Positions 55,316-64,000 of a DNA stretch of 64,000 nucleotides are shown in pieces; position 1 is the first letter of the stretch, and each line of letters starts with the position of its first letter. The notes beneath the pieces were generated by a model, which was given only the letters and a program-made list of their open reading frames with translations, was not told the DNA's origin and did no database searches. The stretch comes from Bacteroidia bacterium (GTDB taxonomy: Bacteria > Bacteroidota > Bacteroidia > Flavobacteriales > Flavobacteriaceae): positions 124,001 through 188,000 of the forward strand of contig JAUIBW010000004.1 in NCBI GenBank assembly GCA_030427585.1, in the 5' to 3' direction. The translations under genes were made by a program, and so were the position numbers.

Positions 55316-57664
55316 TTACTCCTTTAATACTTTATGATATAAATCTGCTAATCGTACTTCAATATAATCAATGATTTTATCCTCTGGGCGTTCTTCCACA
55401 TACATAGTATAGATTTTCTTCAGATACTGCTCTTTTAATTTTTTAAGTTCACCTTCGGGGTTTCGGATTTCTTCCTGGGTAAGGTTCCATTTTTTGATAG
55501 AGAGCAACATATCTGTATGTGCATTGAATTTCTTTTCGATGACCTGTAAGGCCTTGATATCTTCTGGCTTCTTGTAGGTATTTACCTGGGCTTGTAGATA
55601 TAAATATTCCTGTTGTATTTCAGAGTTTACTTGCTCCCCTTCATGGATAAGTTTTAGATAGCCATCATAAATCCACTCGTCATACTTATCCAAAAACTCT
55701 TCATAGAAATACAGGGCTTTTAGATATGCTAAAGCTGCATCTTTATACACTTTTTTATGCTTATCCTCAGATTTTTTCACAACCCTGGCCAACAATCTTA
55801 ATTCATCCTTTTTATGTTTTACCATCTCATTTGCCTGTTTTTCTTTGGCTACTGCATTAAGTTGAGGGGTGATTTCCCAAGGCAATCCTTCAAAAGTACG
55901 TTTACGGTAAGAAAAACTTAACCATGCATTTTCCTTGCGTTTAAAACTAGGTTTTTTGATGCCAAAAGTATAATTATACCCAAAAGTGGCAGTTAGCTCA
56001 CTTAAATTGTCTGCCGTTCCTCCACTTCTAAAAAGTTGTATAGCACTTGCATTAAAATTATGCCGTTTTAATACTACGTAATTTAGATTCAAACGAATAT
56101 TGGAAACTTGTGTTTTGGCAGACGTACTTTGGGATTCATTATACGATAGTCCAAGTCGGGTTCCCAGTTTTTTTTCAAAAAAACGTTTCCCGATACCTAT
56201 GTTAGGCCCCCAGGTGGTAGCATCTTCTGTACCGATAGTATTGTAAGTAAAATTAATGCCTGTATTAATATCAAGACTTATATTAGGGAATGCAATTGTA
56301 TAATTTGTCGCTGCATTATGAAAGGTAGAAGCATCGCCGACACGTACAATACCCCCCTGCTCATTTGCTACATCATTAAGAGCATAATTAAATGCAATAT
56401 TCTGATTGGATTCCTTTTTTTGTGAAAGTACGTAGTTAATTCCGAAGGTAGCATTTTGTGATAATTGTTTATAATCCAGATCTTCTATTTCATCATCTAG
56501 CAGATTATCATCATTGATCACATCAAATTGATTGGGTTTGATGTTGGTATAGGTCTGAAAATTGGAATAGGATCCGGTAAAACTTAAACGGTCTGATGCT
56601 GTATACCCCGCATTAACAGCTCCTACAAAACGATTGGTAGCATTGGCTTTTATATTGTCGAGATCATCACGCTGATATCCGATGTTCATCGCAAGGGTGA
56701 GCTTATCTTTAAAAAAAGAGCTAGCGGTATTCAGAGTAATATTTTCAAAATCATTATTAAAATAATAGGCTCCCAGGGTTTCATATCCAGGATCAATACG
56801 TTCGTAACCAATACCTACATTAGTTCTGCCAATGTTATATGTTAAGTTGGTTCTAAGGGCATTATAAAATTCTGTTGATGCGCGGTTACTAAATAATGTC
56901 GCAGCTAATCCTGTGCTGCCTTCATCACTTTCCGGTGCGCGAAGATCTTGTGTGATAGCAGTAGAGGCATATTCTACATCTAGAGTGAACTCTTTGGTGA
57001 TTTTTACCTGGGTGTTTATACTGATCACCAGATTTTCTTTAGGCAATACGCCTTTAGCTTCTGGTACAGAATCTATCGAACTTATATTATCTTTAGCATA
57101 AAAACCTATAACCCCCACTTTAAAACGTTCTTTTTCAAAGCTGGTTTTAAGCCCATATCCCATTCTTTGAAAAGCAGGAACAGTACGTTCATCTTCATCA
57201 TCTGGTGTTGCTTTTAATAACTGTCCTGCCATTGCACTAATTTTGAATGCCCCGGGTGGAGCAAGATCTACACCACCACCAGTAAACTGATGTCCATTTA
57301 GGGTATATGGAGAAAAGTTCATAGCCACATTACCAATATGGGCAGTCGCCCACTTGTATTTGGGGTGCAAACTGATACGATTAAAATCAAAAGGTAATGC
57401 ATAATCCAGGTTATCCCCCTGATTGGTAAAACTATAAGAGATGGGTACAGCAAACCCATAGATACTTACATTCAGGTTTCCACGCAGGAAATAGGTAAAA
57501 GGTTCCCGATTACTATTTTGATTGGAACTATAGTATACCCCATTGGCTGAAATTACACCACTTACCTTAATAGGTTTAGCCTTACCGACATTTTCGATAT
57601 CGATGCTTTGGGCGTATCCAACAAATGAAAATAGAATAAGAAAGAGTAGGGTATAGTTTTTCAA
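55316..57664 (-). CDS. Outer-membrane beta-barrel protein
   Basis: This protein has 782 residues. A signal peptide (1-19, ending VGYAQ) is followed by about 550 residues of alternating strands, as in an outer-membrane barrel: for example VSGVISANGVYYSSNQ and FTYFLRGNLNVSIYGFAV. The C-terminal part (from about 590) is different: basic, helical and coiled-coil-like, including KHKKDELRLLARVVKKSEDK, and probably periplasmic. I do not recognise the family by name. It lies downstream of the toxin-like gene group on the same strand but is separated from it by a hairpin. A role in surface export or anchoring of the large protein at 59109 is possible, inferred only from position. Confidence 0.75.
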   Translation of the reverse strand: MKNYTLLFLILFSFVGYAQSIDIENVGKAKPIKVSGVISANGVYYSSNQNSNREPFTYFLRGNLNVSIYGFAVPISYSFTNQGDNLDYALPFDFNRISLHPKYKWATAHIGNVAMNFSPYTLNGHQFTGGGVDLAPPGAFKISAMAGQLLKATPDDEDERTVPAFQRMGYGLKTSFEKERFKVGVIGFYAKDNISSIDSVPEAKGVLPKENLVISINTQVKITKEFTLDVEYASTAITQDLRAPESDEGSTGLAATLFSNRASTEFYNALRTNLTYNIGRTNVGIGYERIDPGYETLGAYYFNNDFENITLNTASSFFKDKLTLAMNIGYQRDDLDNIKANATNRFVGAVNAGYTASDRLSFTGSYSNFQTYTNIKPNQFDVINDDNLLDDEIEDLDYKQLSQNATFGINYVLSQKKESNQNIAFNYALNDVANEQGGIVRVGDASTFHNAATNYTIAFPNISLDINTGINFTYNTIGTEDATTWGPNIGIGKRFFEKKLGTRLGLSYNESQSTSAKTQVSNIRLNLNYVVLKRHNFNASAIQLFRSGGTADNLSELTATFGYNYTFGIKKPSFKRKENAWLSFSYRKRTFEGLPWEITPQLNAVAKEKQANEMVKHKKDELRLLARVVKKSEDKHKKVYKDAALAYLKALYFYEEFLDKYDEWIYDGYLKLIHEGEQVNSEIQQEYLYLQAQVNTYKKPEDIKALQVIEKKFNAHTDMLLSIKKWNLTQEEIRNPEGELKKLKEQYLKKIYTMYVEERPEDKIIDYIEVRLADLYHKVLKE

Positions 57665-57695
57665 TACCTAATATTTTTTGTAATCCTTAAGATGT

Positions 57696-57732
57696 ACCAG
57701 AATCACCGCAACAAGTTTTCGGTGATTCTGGT
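57696..57732. terminator. Terminator between small lipoprotein and barrel gene
   Basis: ACCAGAATCACCG (57696-57708) pairs with CGGTGATTCTGGT (57720-57732), a perfect 13-bp stem 14 bases past the lipoprotein stop at 57746. Confidence 0.75.
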
Positions 57733-57745
57733 TTCTAAATTTGTT

Positions 57746-58186
57746 TTATTGTTTTTGAAATACTTCTTTAAAAACACTTTCTTTACCTTCTTCTATGAAG
57801 GTACTTGATTTTGTAAGTCTATTTCCTTCTACAACTATAGTGACCGTACCTTTTTCGGCATTATCTCCGTGACCAATAGTAAATTCATATTTATTTTCTT
57901 TGCCTAAGTTTTTCCAGAAACCGGATTGCGTACCTTGTGAATCACATATATTTTCTGAGCCTTGTTGTACCATATCATAAGGCTGTATCACAAGGCTTCC
58001 ACTATCATGAAACACCATAGTTGATTTCTTGACACAATCTGAAATATTCTCAGATACATCATTAGTATAGGTTTGCTCTAATTTCCATTTTCCTAATACG
58101 ATATCATTGTTTCCATCATCATCACTACTGCAAGAAAAGGTTAATGCGGTTAAAAATGCAGTTGCTACTAAAATTGCTTTTTTCAT
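57746..58186 (-). CDS. Small lipocalin-like lipoprotein
   Basis: This 146-residue lipoprotein has the lipobox TFSC, Cys19, followed by SSDDDGNND, an acidic segment like that of surface-exported lipoproteins. The rest has the lipocalin-like pattern: VLGKWKLEQTYTND at the start of the barrel, STMVFHDSGSLVI and FTIGHGDNAEKGTVTIVVEG strands. The family is common in Flavobacteriia; a ligand is not known. It lies 167 bases from the candidate immunity genes and may be separate from them. Confidence 0.75.
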   Translation of the reverse strand: MKKAILVATAFLTALTFSCSSDDDGNNDIVLGKWKLEQTYTNDVSENISDCVKKSTMVFHDSGSLVIQPYDMVQQGSENICDSQGTQSGFWKNLGKENKYEFTIGHGDNAEKGTVTIVVEGNRLTKSSTFIEEGKESVFKEVFQKQ

Positions 58187-58353
58187 GGTTTTAAAAATTT
58201 GAGTTGTTATATATTTATTAATTGTTAATGTTATTACGGTTGGATTTGTTTCGGTTTTATTTTTTATGTTTTGTTACTATTATTATATTCCTCTTTTCTT
58301 ACTCTTACCAACACGCGCGAGACGTTCGCGATATCAGGAGAGATACATTTCCT

Positions 58354-58797
58354 TTATGATTCAAAACCTTTTGCTTTCAATACCTTATAAACTTTTTCGT
58401 TATGATCACTAATACGTTTATGTTCTTTTTTTGTATTTTCTTCATTCTCATAAATAGGTAAACCGAATTGTCCTTCATAATTTTCTAATTCAATACTTTC
58501 ACCAAGTTCATTAATTCTCCCGTGTCTAGTATAATGATCTGTCATTAAATAGTAATCTATGATTACCTCTTTATCTAATTCTTTAATTTTAAACTTTAGT
58601 TCCTTACATCCTCTGTTAGCATATTCATAATATTTAGAGATGTTAACCTCATTTAACTTTATCTGCTTAGGAAAAGGAAGTTTACTGTCATTTAATACTT
58701 TAGACAATATTCTTTTACAATAATTTTCTTGGTTTTTATTGAGAGTGATTTTCACTATTTTTAATCTGTTTATACATCTTAAGAATTCTTTTTTCAA
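58354..58797 (-). CDS. Unknown protein, candidate immunity gene 2
   Basis: This is a 147-residue soluble protein without a signal peptide and with a charged C-terminal helix (NTKKEHKRISDHNEKVYKVL). No family is recognised. The called ATG at 58797 overlaps the upstream gene by 62 bases; an in-frame GTG at 58755 would reduce this to 20, so the start is uncertain. Being downstream of an ADP-ribosyltransferase-type toxin, with another small gene between, suggests an immunity or accessory role. That is inference from gene order only. Confidence 0.55.
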   Translation of the reverse strand: MKKEFLRCINRLKIVKITLNKNQENYCKRILSKVLNDSKLPFPKQIKLNEVNISKYYEYANRGCKELKFKIKELDKEVIIDYYLMTDHYTRHGRINELGESIELENYEGQFGLPIYENEENTKKEHKRISDHNEKVYKVLKAKGFES

Positions 58798-59101
58798 TTT
58801 TAACGTGATCCCACATACCTCCCCATATTTTTACAACCCCGGGCAAAAATGTCATAAATTCTGGTTCTACTTTTAAGACTTCTTCTAACCACTTTTTTTT
58901 ATAAATAGAATAAGCACTTTGACCTACCTCTTCTTGACTACGCATACTTCTATATAATGAAGATGCCCAATGTTTGATACGTTCTTCTCTGGATTTTGAA
59001 GGGTATTCTTCATCCCAGAAGAGTTTTTCTTCTTTTTGAATATCTTGAGATACTTTTCTCAATCTTTTATCAATTTCTTCTAATTCTTCCTTTGAATACA
59101 T
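58736..59101 (-). CDS. Unknown small protein, candidate immunity gene 1
   Basis: This is a 121-residue, highly charged, helical protein without signal peptide (first helix: ELEEIDKRLRKVSQDIQKEE). It starts 7 bases after the stop of the large toxin-like gene, the place where immunity genes of polymorphic toxins are normally found. No known immunity family is recognised. It contains the segment EFMTFLPGVVKIWGGMW. The tight coupling makes it the first candidate for the protein that blocks the ADP-ribosyltransferase domain. Confidence 0.6.
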   Translation of the reverse strand: MYSKEELEEIDKRLRKVSQDIQKEEKLFWDEEYPSKSREERIKHWASSLYRSMRSQEEVGQSAYSIYKKKWLEEVLKVEPEFMTFLPGVVKIWGGMWDHVKIEKRILKMYKQIKNSENHSQ

Positions 59102-59108
59102 AATTAAT

Positions 59109-62100
59109 CTACTTTATTTGAATTAAACGTATTTCGTATATTCCATTGACAAAGTCTCGCCCGGTCACCTGAAATTCACTTCCTCTTGGTAATAACAATT
59201 CTTTTCGTTGGTATCCTCTGAATTTAATCCCATCTGCAAAATCAGAAATATCTGGAGCATCTTTAACTTCCATAATCAACTTCACATTTTTAGATGGTTT
59301 ATCAAAAAAAGCAGCTCCTTTTGAACTTCCAGCAGATGTAAATTCATCGTATGGGACTTTCATCCCTTTTTGATGTTTAGCAAGAAAAGCTGTTAAAGCT
59401 TTACCATCCAACTCAATTGCACGAAAAGCATTACCACTATATTTTGGTAACTTCCTTATCGATTTATCCAATAATTCAGATATTTCTTTAGTCTTTACTA
59501 TATTTTTTCCCTCTCTTAACCATCTATTTAAATCACCATAGAAAAAATTGGTCGTATATCCCCAAATTGCATAAGCTTCATCTCTTGCCAGTCTTGATGT
59601 ATTACTTTTAACTAAAATATCTTCAATTGATTTAAAGAAATCTCCTTTGGTATGCACATTATGATATTTTCTAAAATAATCAAAAATCTCTTCTTCTGAT
59701 TTTCCAAATTTCTTTAAAGAATTAACAAATTTTTTGGGTAACAAATCCTTTACAAAATCACCATTAACGGCATCTTTAAAAATCTTTAAAAGGTCTTCAT
59801 CAGAATATTTACCTTTACCTATTTCATTTGCTATTTCTGTTAGCAACTCTGCATTTTCTTCAAGATAATCCAAATTATCGGATCTCCTAATGACATCTTC
59901 AAATTGATATCTATCAATTCCTTTTGTTTTTAGAATTGGAGAAATTTCTTCTAAAGATTTACGAATATTTGGGAACTTAGCTAATAAAACTACAGCATCA
60001 TCAACCAATTTCCCTGCATTTTCTACCAAATTTTCAATAAAATCAACTCCTTTTTTAACTTTACCAAGTGCAGCTATTCCTCCTGTTCCTAGCAATGTAC
60101 CTGCTGCTACAATATCTTTACCTGTTTGGTGTTTAATTTTATGAATGTTTGGTCCATTATATAAATCAGAACGTTCATCAACAAACTTGTTATAAATCTT
60201 CTCTATATCAATATTTAGAATAGCCTGATTTATTTGATTTCTGGTTTTTTCATCTGTAGTATAGTCCACGACAATACTAATCAATAAAGGAATGCTTTTG
60301 ATTTCATCAATTGCCCCATCAACAAGTCCTGCAGATAGGGACTCCATATAATACTCTTCATTTTTAAAAGAATATTGATCCCATAATTCTTCAGGAAGTT
60401 TAACATCGTATAAGACTTGTTTGAATGTCGAATACACTTCAAGAGTAGCATCTTTAAATATTTTGATGATTTCTCCTGCAGTAAGTTCTTTGCCTTGCAG
60501 CATATTAAATAAAGCTTGGGCATGAAGTTCTGCTATGGCTTCATAATCTTTCTGGGTAAGTTTATCAAAATATTCTCGATCAAAGTTTACTTTATAACCA
60601 ATTTCCTTTGCTTTGGTATCATAGTGAAAATACATTACTAATTCTCCTCTGTTCGGATTCGATGCTCTATGTCTAGCATCCTCTATCATCTCTTGTGGTG
60701 TCCCAGAATGAGTGACTATTATTTGATGTATTTTACCATCATTAGAAAATGTATAATTTAATTGATCCGGAGATGGATTATCATCTGTGTTACTAAAATC
60801 TACTACTTCTTGATTATCAATACGAATATGTTTAAAGAACTCTTTACCATTTCCATAACTAAAAACACCGTCAAAAACAGAATCTTTTCTCAATGTAACT
60901 TTAGCATTAGTATCATTTTCATTAAGTCCTAAATCTTTCTTGATTTTGTCTAATTCCGCATCTAGCTCTTTTTTCTCTTTTTCGGCAATTTCTTTTTTAT
61001 TATCAGCTTCTTCTTTGAGTGCTTGAGCTTCTTCTTGTAACTGTTCTTTTTCTGGACTCTCTGCTTTATCAGCCTGTTCTAATATAGACTCTGCTTCTTC
61101 ATCAAGCTGTTGGGCTTCATTTATGGTATTACCTACATTATTAACTTGTTCTATAAGTCGATCACCTTTATCTTTTGGTAGTTTTCCTGAATTAACTAAA
61201 TCATTTATGATATCTTTAAAAGAATTCATCCAAGCTTCCAAATTTTCCAACTCATCACTCACATCATCCATTCCGCTCCAATTAGGATCATAATCAGTCA
61301 CTAAAACCCCATCGACAAGCTCGTAGTCGGTATTGATCTTTATATCTACAAATCCAATTTTTATTTTGGTATCTGCCAGATAAGGAACAGTAATATATCC
61401 CCAACCTGAAAATCTACCAGTGCCCCCCTGAGCAATTTCACCTATAGCAGGTGCTTCGGTATTACCAGCAGTAACCCGTTTTACTGTTATAGGAAACTCG
61501 CCTGCGGTAAACACCTCATTGACCACTAAAGTCTGTAGTGGTTCCTGATTGTCAATATGCTGCTCTGGGGTGACCCCACATGTGAAATCTGATCCCCCAC
61601 GGGTAGTGGTCGTAAATTCGAATAAACGAGAGAAGGTGTAGCCCCCATTTTCTCCACATTTTCCCCCTACACGGTATTCATAAGTGGTGTTTTCCTGTAA
61701 GCGTTGTATACGGGCTTGTTCACTGTAGGAATTTACCTCATACCAATTTGCATTATCCCCATCCTTTTTACGGTACTGTATTTGGTATTGGCTATGATCT
61801 ACCCCTTGCCAATACACCATTGCAGAACTATTGCTATTACTTTCTGCCAGAACAAACTGTGGTGGTGTACACTGTTTGGTATAATTAAAGTGAAAAATCT
61901 CGCTATATCCCTTATTTTTAAACAGGGACAATTCACTAATTCCGTCAGTTACAATAGCCTGTACTCTCCATCCATAGGTTTTATCGGGTAGTAATGGGGT
62001 TTCTGCCGGGCCATACAATAGCGTTGTGGATCTGGTCGTAGTCTGATATAAAGGCCTGCCTGCTAAAAAAGCTGCCTGGGGATCGATATTGGTATCCCAA

Positions 62101-62750
62101 ATCTCTACTAATGTAAATTCATATTGTACGTTGGTCGCGTTGATATGCCTTGGTGTCCATTGAAAAATGATATTCTGCGAATCCCTAAAAGCAACATTCT
62201 CCCCACGGCCAGGCATATTTAAAATGGGAGGATCATTAAGTACAATATAGGCCGTAGCACACCCTTTTTCTCCCAGTTGTTGTCCTGATAGATAATCATA
62301 TACTTCAAAACAAAATTGGTACAGCCCTGCTGCAAGGGGTTTGCTATATTGTTGCGGGGATATCCCAACCAGGTTCTCTAACTGAAAATAAGGGCGTAAG
62401 TCTATATTAGTCAATCGCTTCGGAACCCCACCATTAAGTGTAATGGGGTTTTCTCCTATAATCACATCTGTACTTCGTGCTGAAAACCCATTATTACCCT
62501 CAATAGAAAGTTTTAGGGTAACCTGCCTGTTAAACTCATTAACATCCCGTAACAGTAGGTTAAATACCAAGCGATCACTATTAGCTGTAGCATAATCTGA
62601 TAACTTCACACTGTAAGGCGGAAACAGGTTTCCGTTTACCTGTACAGGTAGTTGTGCCATGACCAATAATGGGAGTAACATACCTACAACTAATAGCACT
62701 TTGAAAAAGCTATTTTGGATGTAGTCGGTTATTTTATTGAGGGATTTCAT
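59109..62750 (-). CDS. Large surface protein with C-terminal ADP-ribosyltransferase-like toxin domain
   Basis: This secreted protein has 1213 residues. Order: signal peptide (1-32), beta-rich region (35-290) resembling the N-terminal part of TANFOR/FN3 surface proteins of Bacteroidota, FN3 domain (295-382), a further beta region (390-490), a coiled coil (about 540-607), a helical region with a Gly-rich hydrophobic stretch (874-896), and a C-terminal domain (about 1052-1213). The last domain starts SRLARDEAYAIWGYTTNFF like many ADP-ribosyltransferase toxins and has their three elements in order: Arg1110 (SGNAFRAIEL), Thr1138-Ser1139 (FTSAGSS) and the Glu turn RKELLLPRGSEF with Glu1184. The usual first Glu of ExE is Arg1182 here. 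Such enzymes modify host or rival proteins. No T9SS sorting domain is present. The toxin call is inference from motifs. Confidence 0.72.
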   Translation of the reverse strand: MKSLNKITDYIQNSFFKVLLVVGMLLPLLVMAQLPVQVNGNLFPPYSVKLSDYATANSDRLVFNLLLRDVNEFNRQVTLKLSIEGNNGFSARSTDVIIGENPITLNGGVPKRLTNIDLRPYFQLENLVGISPQQYSKPLAAGLYQFCFEVYDYLSGQQLGEKGCATAYIVLNDPPILNMPGRGENVAFRDSQNIIFQWTPRHINATNVQYEFTLVEIWDTNIDPQAAFLAGRPLYQTTTRSTTLLYGPAETPLLPDKTYGWRVQAIVTDGISELSLFKNKGYSEIFHFNYTKQCTPPQFVLAESNSNSSAMVYWQGVDHSQYQIQYRKKDGDNANWYEVNSYSEQARIQRLQENTTYEYRVGGKCGENGGYTFSRLFEFTTTTRGGSDFTCGVTPEQHIDNQEPLQTLVVNEVFTAGEFPITVKRVTAGNTEAPAIGEIAQGGTGRFSGWGYITVPYLADTKIKIGFVDIKINTDYELVDGVLVTDYDPNWSGMDDVSDELENLEAWMNSFKDIINDLVNSGKLPKDKGDRLIEQVNNVGNTINEAQQLDEEAESILEQADKAESPEKEQLQEEAQALKEEADNKKEIAEKEKKELDAELDKIKKDLGLNENDTNAKVTLRKDSVFDGVFSYGNGKEFFKHIRIDNQEVVDFSNTDDNPSPDQLNYTFSNDGKIHQIIVTHSGTPQEMIEDARHRASNPNRGELVMYFHYDTKAKEIGYKVNFDREYFDKLTQKDYEAIAELHAQALFNMLQGKELTAGEIIKIFKDATLEVYSTFKQVLYDVKLPEELWDQYSFKNEEYYMESLSAGLVDGAIDEIKSIPLLISIVVDYTTDEKTRNQINQAILNIDIEKIYNKFVDERSDLYNGPNIHKIKHQTGKDIVAAGTLLGTGGIAALGKVKKGVDFIENLVENAGKLVDDAVVLLAKFPNIRKSLEEISPILKTKGIDRYQFEDVIRRSDNLDYLEENAELLTEIANEIGKGKYSDEDLLKIFKDAVNGDFVKDLLPKKFVNSLKKFGKSEEEIFDYFRKYHNVHTKGDFFKSIEDILVKSNTSRLARDEAYAIWGYTTNFFYGDLNRWLREGKNIVKTKEISELLDKSIRKLPKYSGNAFRAIELDGKALTAFLAKHQKGMKVPYDEFTSAGSSKGAAFFDKPSKNVKLIMEVKDAPDISDFADGIKFRGYQRKELLLPRGSEFQVTGRDFVNGIYEIRLIQIK

Positions 62751-62790
62751 GGGCTATATTTATATTAGTTTTGCAGAAGTATTTCTAAGT

Positions 62791-63951
62791 TTATTCCAGA
62801 GTAAATGGAAATTCATTGGTTTCATAATGCTCACCTTCCCAATTAAAAGTGAATTTTATTTTATAATCTCCGGATTCTTCTATTGGCATATGTATTGTAG
62901 CAAGTCTGGCATAGTGTAAACTAGGGAATTCTAATAAATTTCCTTCAAAATCCCTGTTGGAAATACGATCATAAGCCAAACAATGATTATTTGTAGTGGT
63001 AAGCTGATCCTGAACAATGTATTCTTTTCCATCTGAGAGACGGGTAATGACCGCATCACTTATTTCTGTCAACCCAGGTTGATAAGAATTGAGCTGTGAA
63101 CCCGATATTGAAGAGGTGAAAAAGTTTCCCCTAAAGGAAATAAAATGTACATCTTCCCTGCATTCCCCACTTCCAGAACGAACCTCATCGATAGAAATTT
63201 TCTCAATGTGTACAGCCTTGTTAAATACCCGTAGTTTAATTGGCCTGCTATTGTCTTTATTGGAAAGGTCAAAAGCATTTATAGGGTTGTGGTAAGAATT
63301 TCCAGACTTAATCCCTATATAATAATCCTTAAAATATTCGTAGGGAGTATCAGACAAAATATCTTCTGGTAGTCTAAATTCAATGCGATCTTCAAAAATA
63401 CTTAAGTCGATTACCGGAATACTATCATTGGGATTATCCACATTCACAAGATGAATTTCAGAAGAGTCCGTATTTTTATCACTTTTTTTTAAGATATGAG
63501 AAAAACCTTCATGGGAATATATATAGTGTTCATTAATATCCATAAAAGAATTGGTTTCCCGGATCAGTTGAAATAACGAAGTAGTAAAAAAATCCTGTTC
63601 TATAGCACCAATAGTGTTTTCTTTTCCGTTTCTATCATCATACACCATATCAATGATATATGTAGTAACAGGGTTAAGATCAGTAATAACTTTATTTTTT
63701 TCGAGAGGGTAACGTTTAAATGTGGACTCCCCTTTTTTCTTAATTCCATAATATACTGTATATCCATTTGGATTATCAAAAGAGCCTGTGTATGATAAAG
63801 TAACTCCCTTTTCTGTTATACTAGTGATGTCAAGTTTTACATCTTTTGGGTTAATTTGGATAGATACTTCATTTCCATCCTCGTCGCTAGAACAGGAATA
63901 TAATCCAAATACTATGACATATGCGATACTTAATATTTTTAAAAGCTTCAT
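62791..63951 (-). CDS. FN3-containing lipoprotein
   Basis: This 386-residue lipoprotein has Cys20 (GLYSC) followed by SSDEDGNE, an acidic surface-export type signal. A fibronectin type III-like domain (about 38-125, with GVTLSYTGSFDNPNGYTVYYG and LNPVTTYIIDM) is followed by about 260 residues of beta-type sequence without a known family. It lies 40 bases upstream of the toxin-like gene on the same strand and is probably in its operon. It may act as a surface partner or tether. Confidence 0.7.
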   Translation of the reverse strand: MKLLKILSIAYVIVFGLYSCSSDEDGNEVSIQINPKDVKLDITSITEKGVTLSYTGSFDNPNGYTVYYGIKKKGESTFKRYPLEKNKVITDLNPVTTYIIDMVYDDRNGKENTIGAIEQDFFTTSLFQLIRETNSFMDINEHYIYSHEGFSHILKKSDKNTDSSEIHLVNVDNPNDSIPVIDLSIFEDRIEFRLPEDILSDTPYEYFKDYYIGIKSGNSYHNPINAFDLSNKDNSRPIKLRVFNKAVHIEKISIDEVRSGSGECREDVHFISFRGNFFTSSISGSQLNSYQPGLTEISDAVITRLSDGKEYIVQDQLTTTNNHCLAYDRISNRDFEGNLLEFPSLHYARLATIHMPIEESGDYKIKFTFNWEGEHYETNEFPFTLE

Positions 63952-64000
63952 AAGTGTACTAATTTAAGTTGTTTTTTGTTTTTGAATTTTTATATCGGTT

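Overview
The window is AT-rich DNA from a Bacteroidota genome, most likely a marine member of the Flavobacteriaceae. Three things point there. Several secreted enzymes end in type IX secretion system (T9SS) C-terminal sorting domains. There is a SusC/SusD pair with its hydrolases. The few promoter-like sites follow the Bacteroidota TAnnTTTG form. I cannot name the species from sequence alone; the gene content would fit Aquimarina or a relative.

Region 1 (about 0.26-30.8 kb) is a large chitin-utilisation locus. On the minus strand lie four big multidomain T9SS cargo enzymes: an AA10 lytic polysaccharide monooxygenase fused to a GH18 chitinase, two further GH18 chitinases, and a GH19 chitinase. 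All carry chains of Ig-like domains and CBM5/12-type chitin-binding modules. They are followed by a NagX-like acetyltransferase, a sodium:solute symporter, and a LytTR response regulator with its LytS-like kinase. Divergently, on the plus strand, run SusC, SusD, a glucosamine-6-phosphate deaminase fused to a LmbE/PIG-L deacetylase domain, a BadF-type sugar kinase, a GH20 hexosaminidase lipoprotein and a GH18 chitinase lipoprotein. Read together: secreted chitinases and the LPMO open crystalline chitin, SusCD imports oligomers, GH20 trims them to GlcNAc, the symporter and kinase bring GlcNAc in and phosphorylate it, and the NagB fusion feeds it to glycolysis. A 12-bp direct repeat spaced 21 bp upstream of susC looks like the LytTR binding site.

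Region 2 (about 30.9-45 kb) holds small accessory genes, mostly on the minus strand. It contains transcription factors of the TetR, AraC (two), HxlR and Crp (two) types, small enzymes (FAD monooxygenase, VOC proteins, DinB, serine hydrolase, PEBP, GNAT) and at least three decayed genes. The monooxygenase/TetR divergent pair has two clear palindromic operators.

Region 3 (about 45-55 kb) has a very large FG-GAP/ASPIC lipoprotein, a DUF255 thioredoxin-like lipoprotein, cytochrome bd oxidase (cydA-cydB), two tRNA-Pro genes and two tandem short genes for double-glycine leader peptides, one of only 48 residues.

Region 4 (about 55-64 kb) is a minus-strand group: a lipoprotein, then a 1213-residue surface protein whose C-terminus looks like an ADP-ribosyltransferase toxin domain, two small candidate immunity genes, a small lipoprotein, and an outer-membrane beta-barrel protein. 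This putative contact-dependent or secreted toxin module and the double-glycine peptide pair are the least expected parts of the window.
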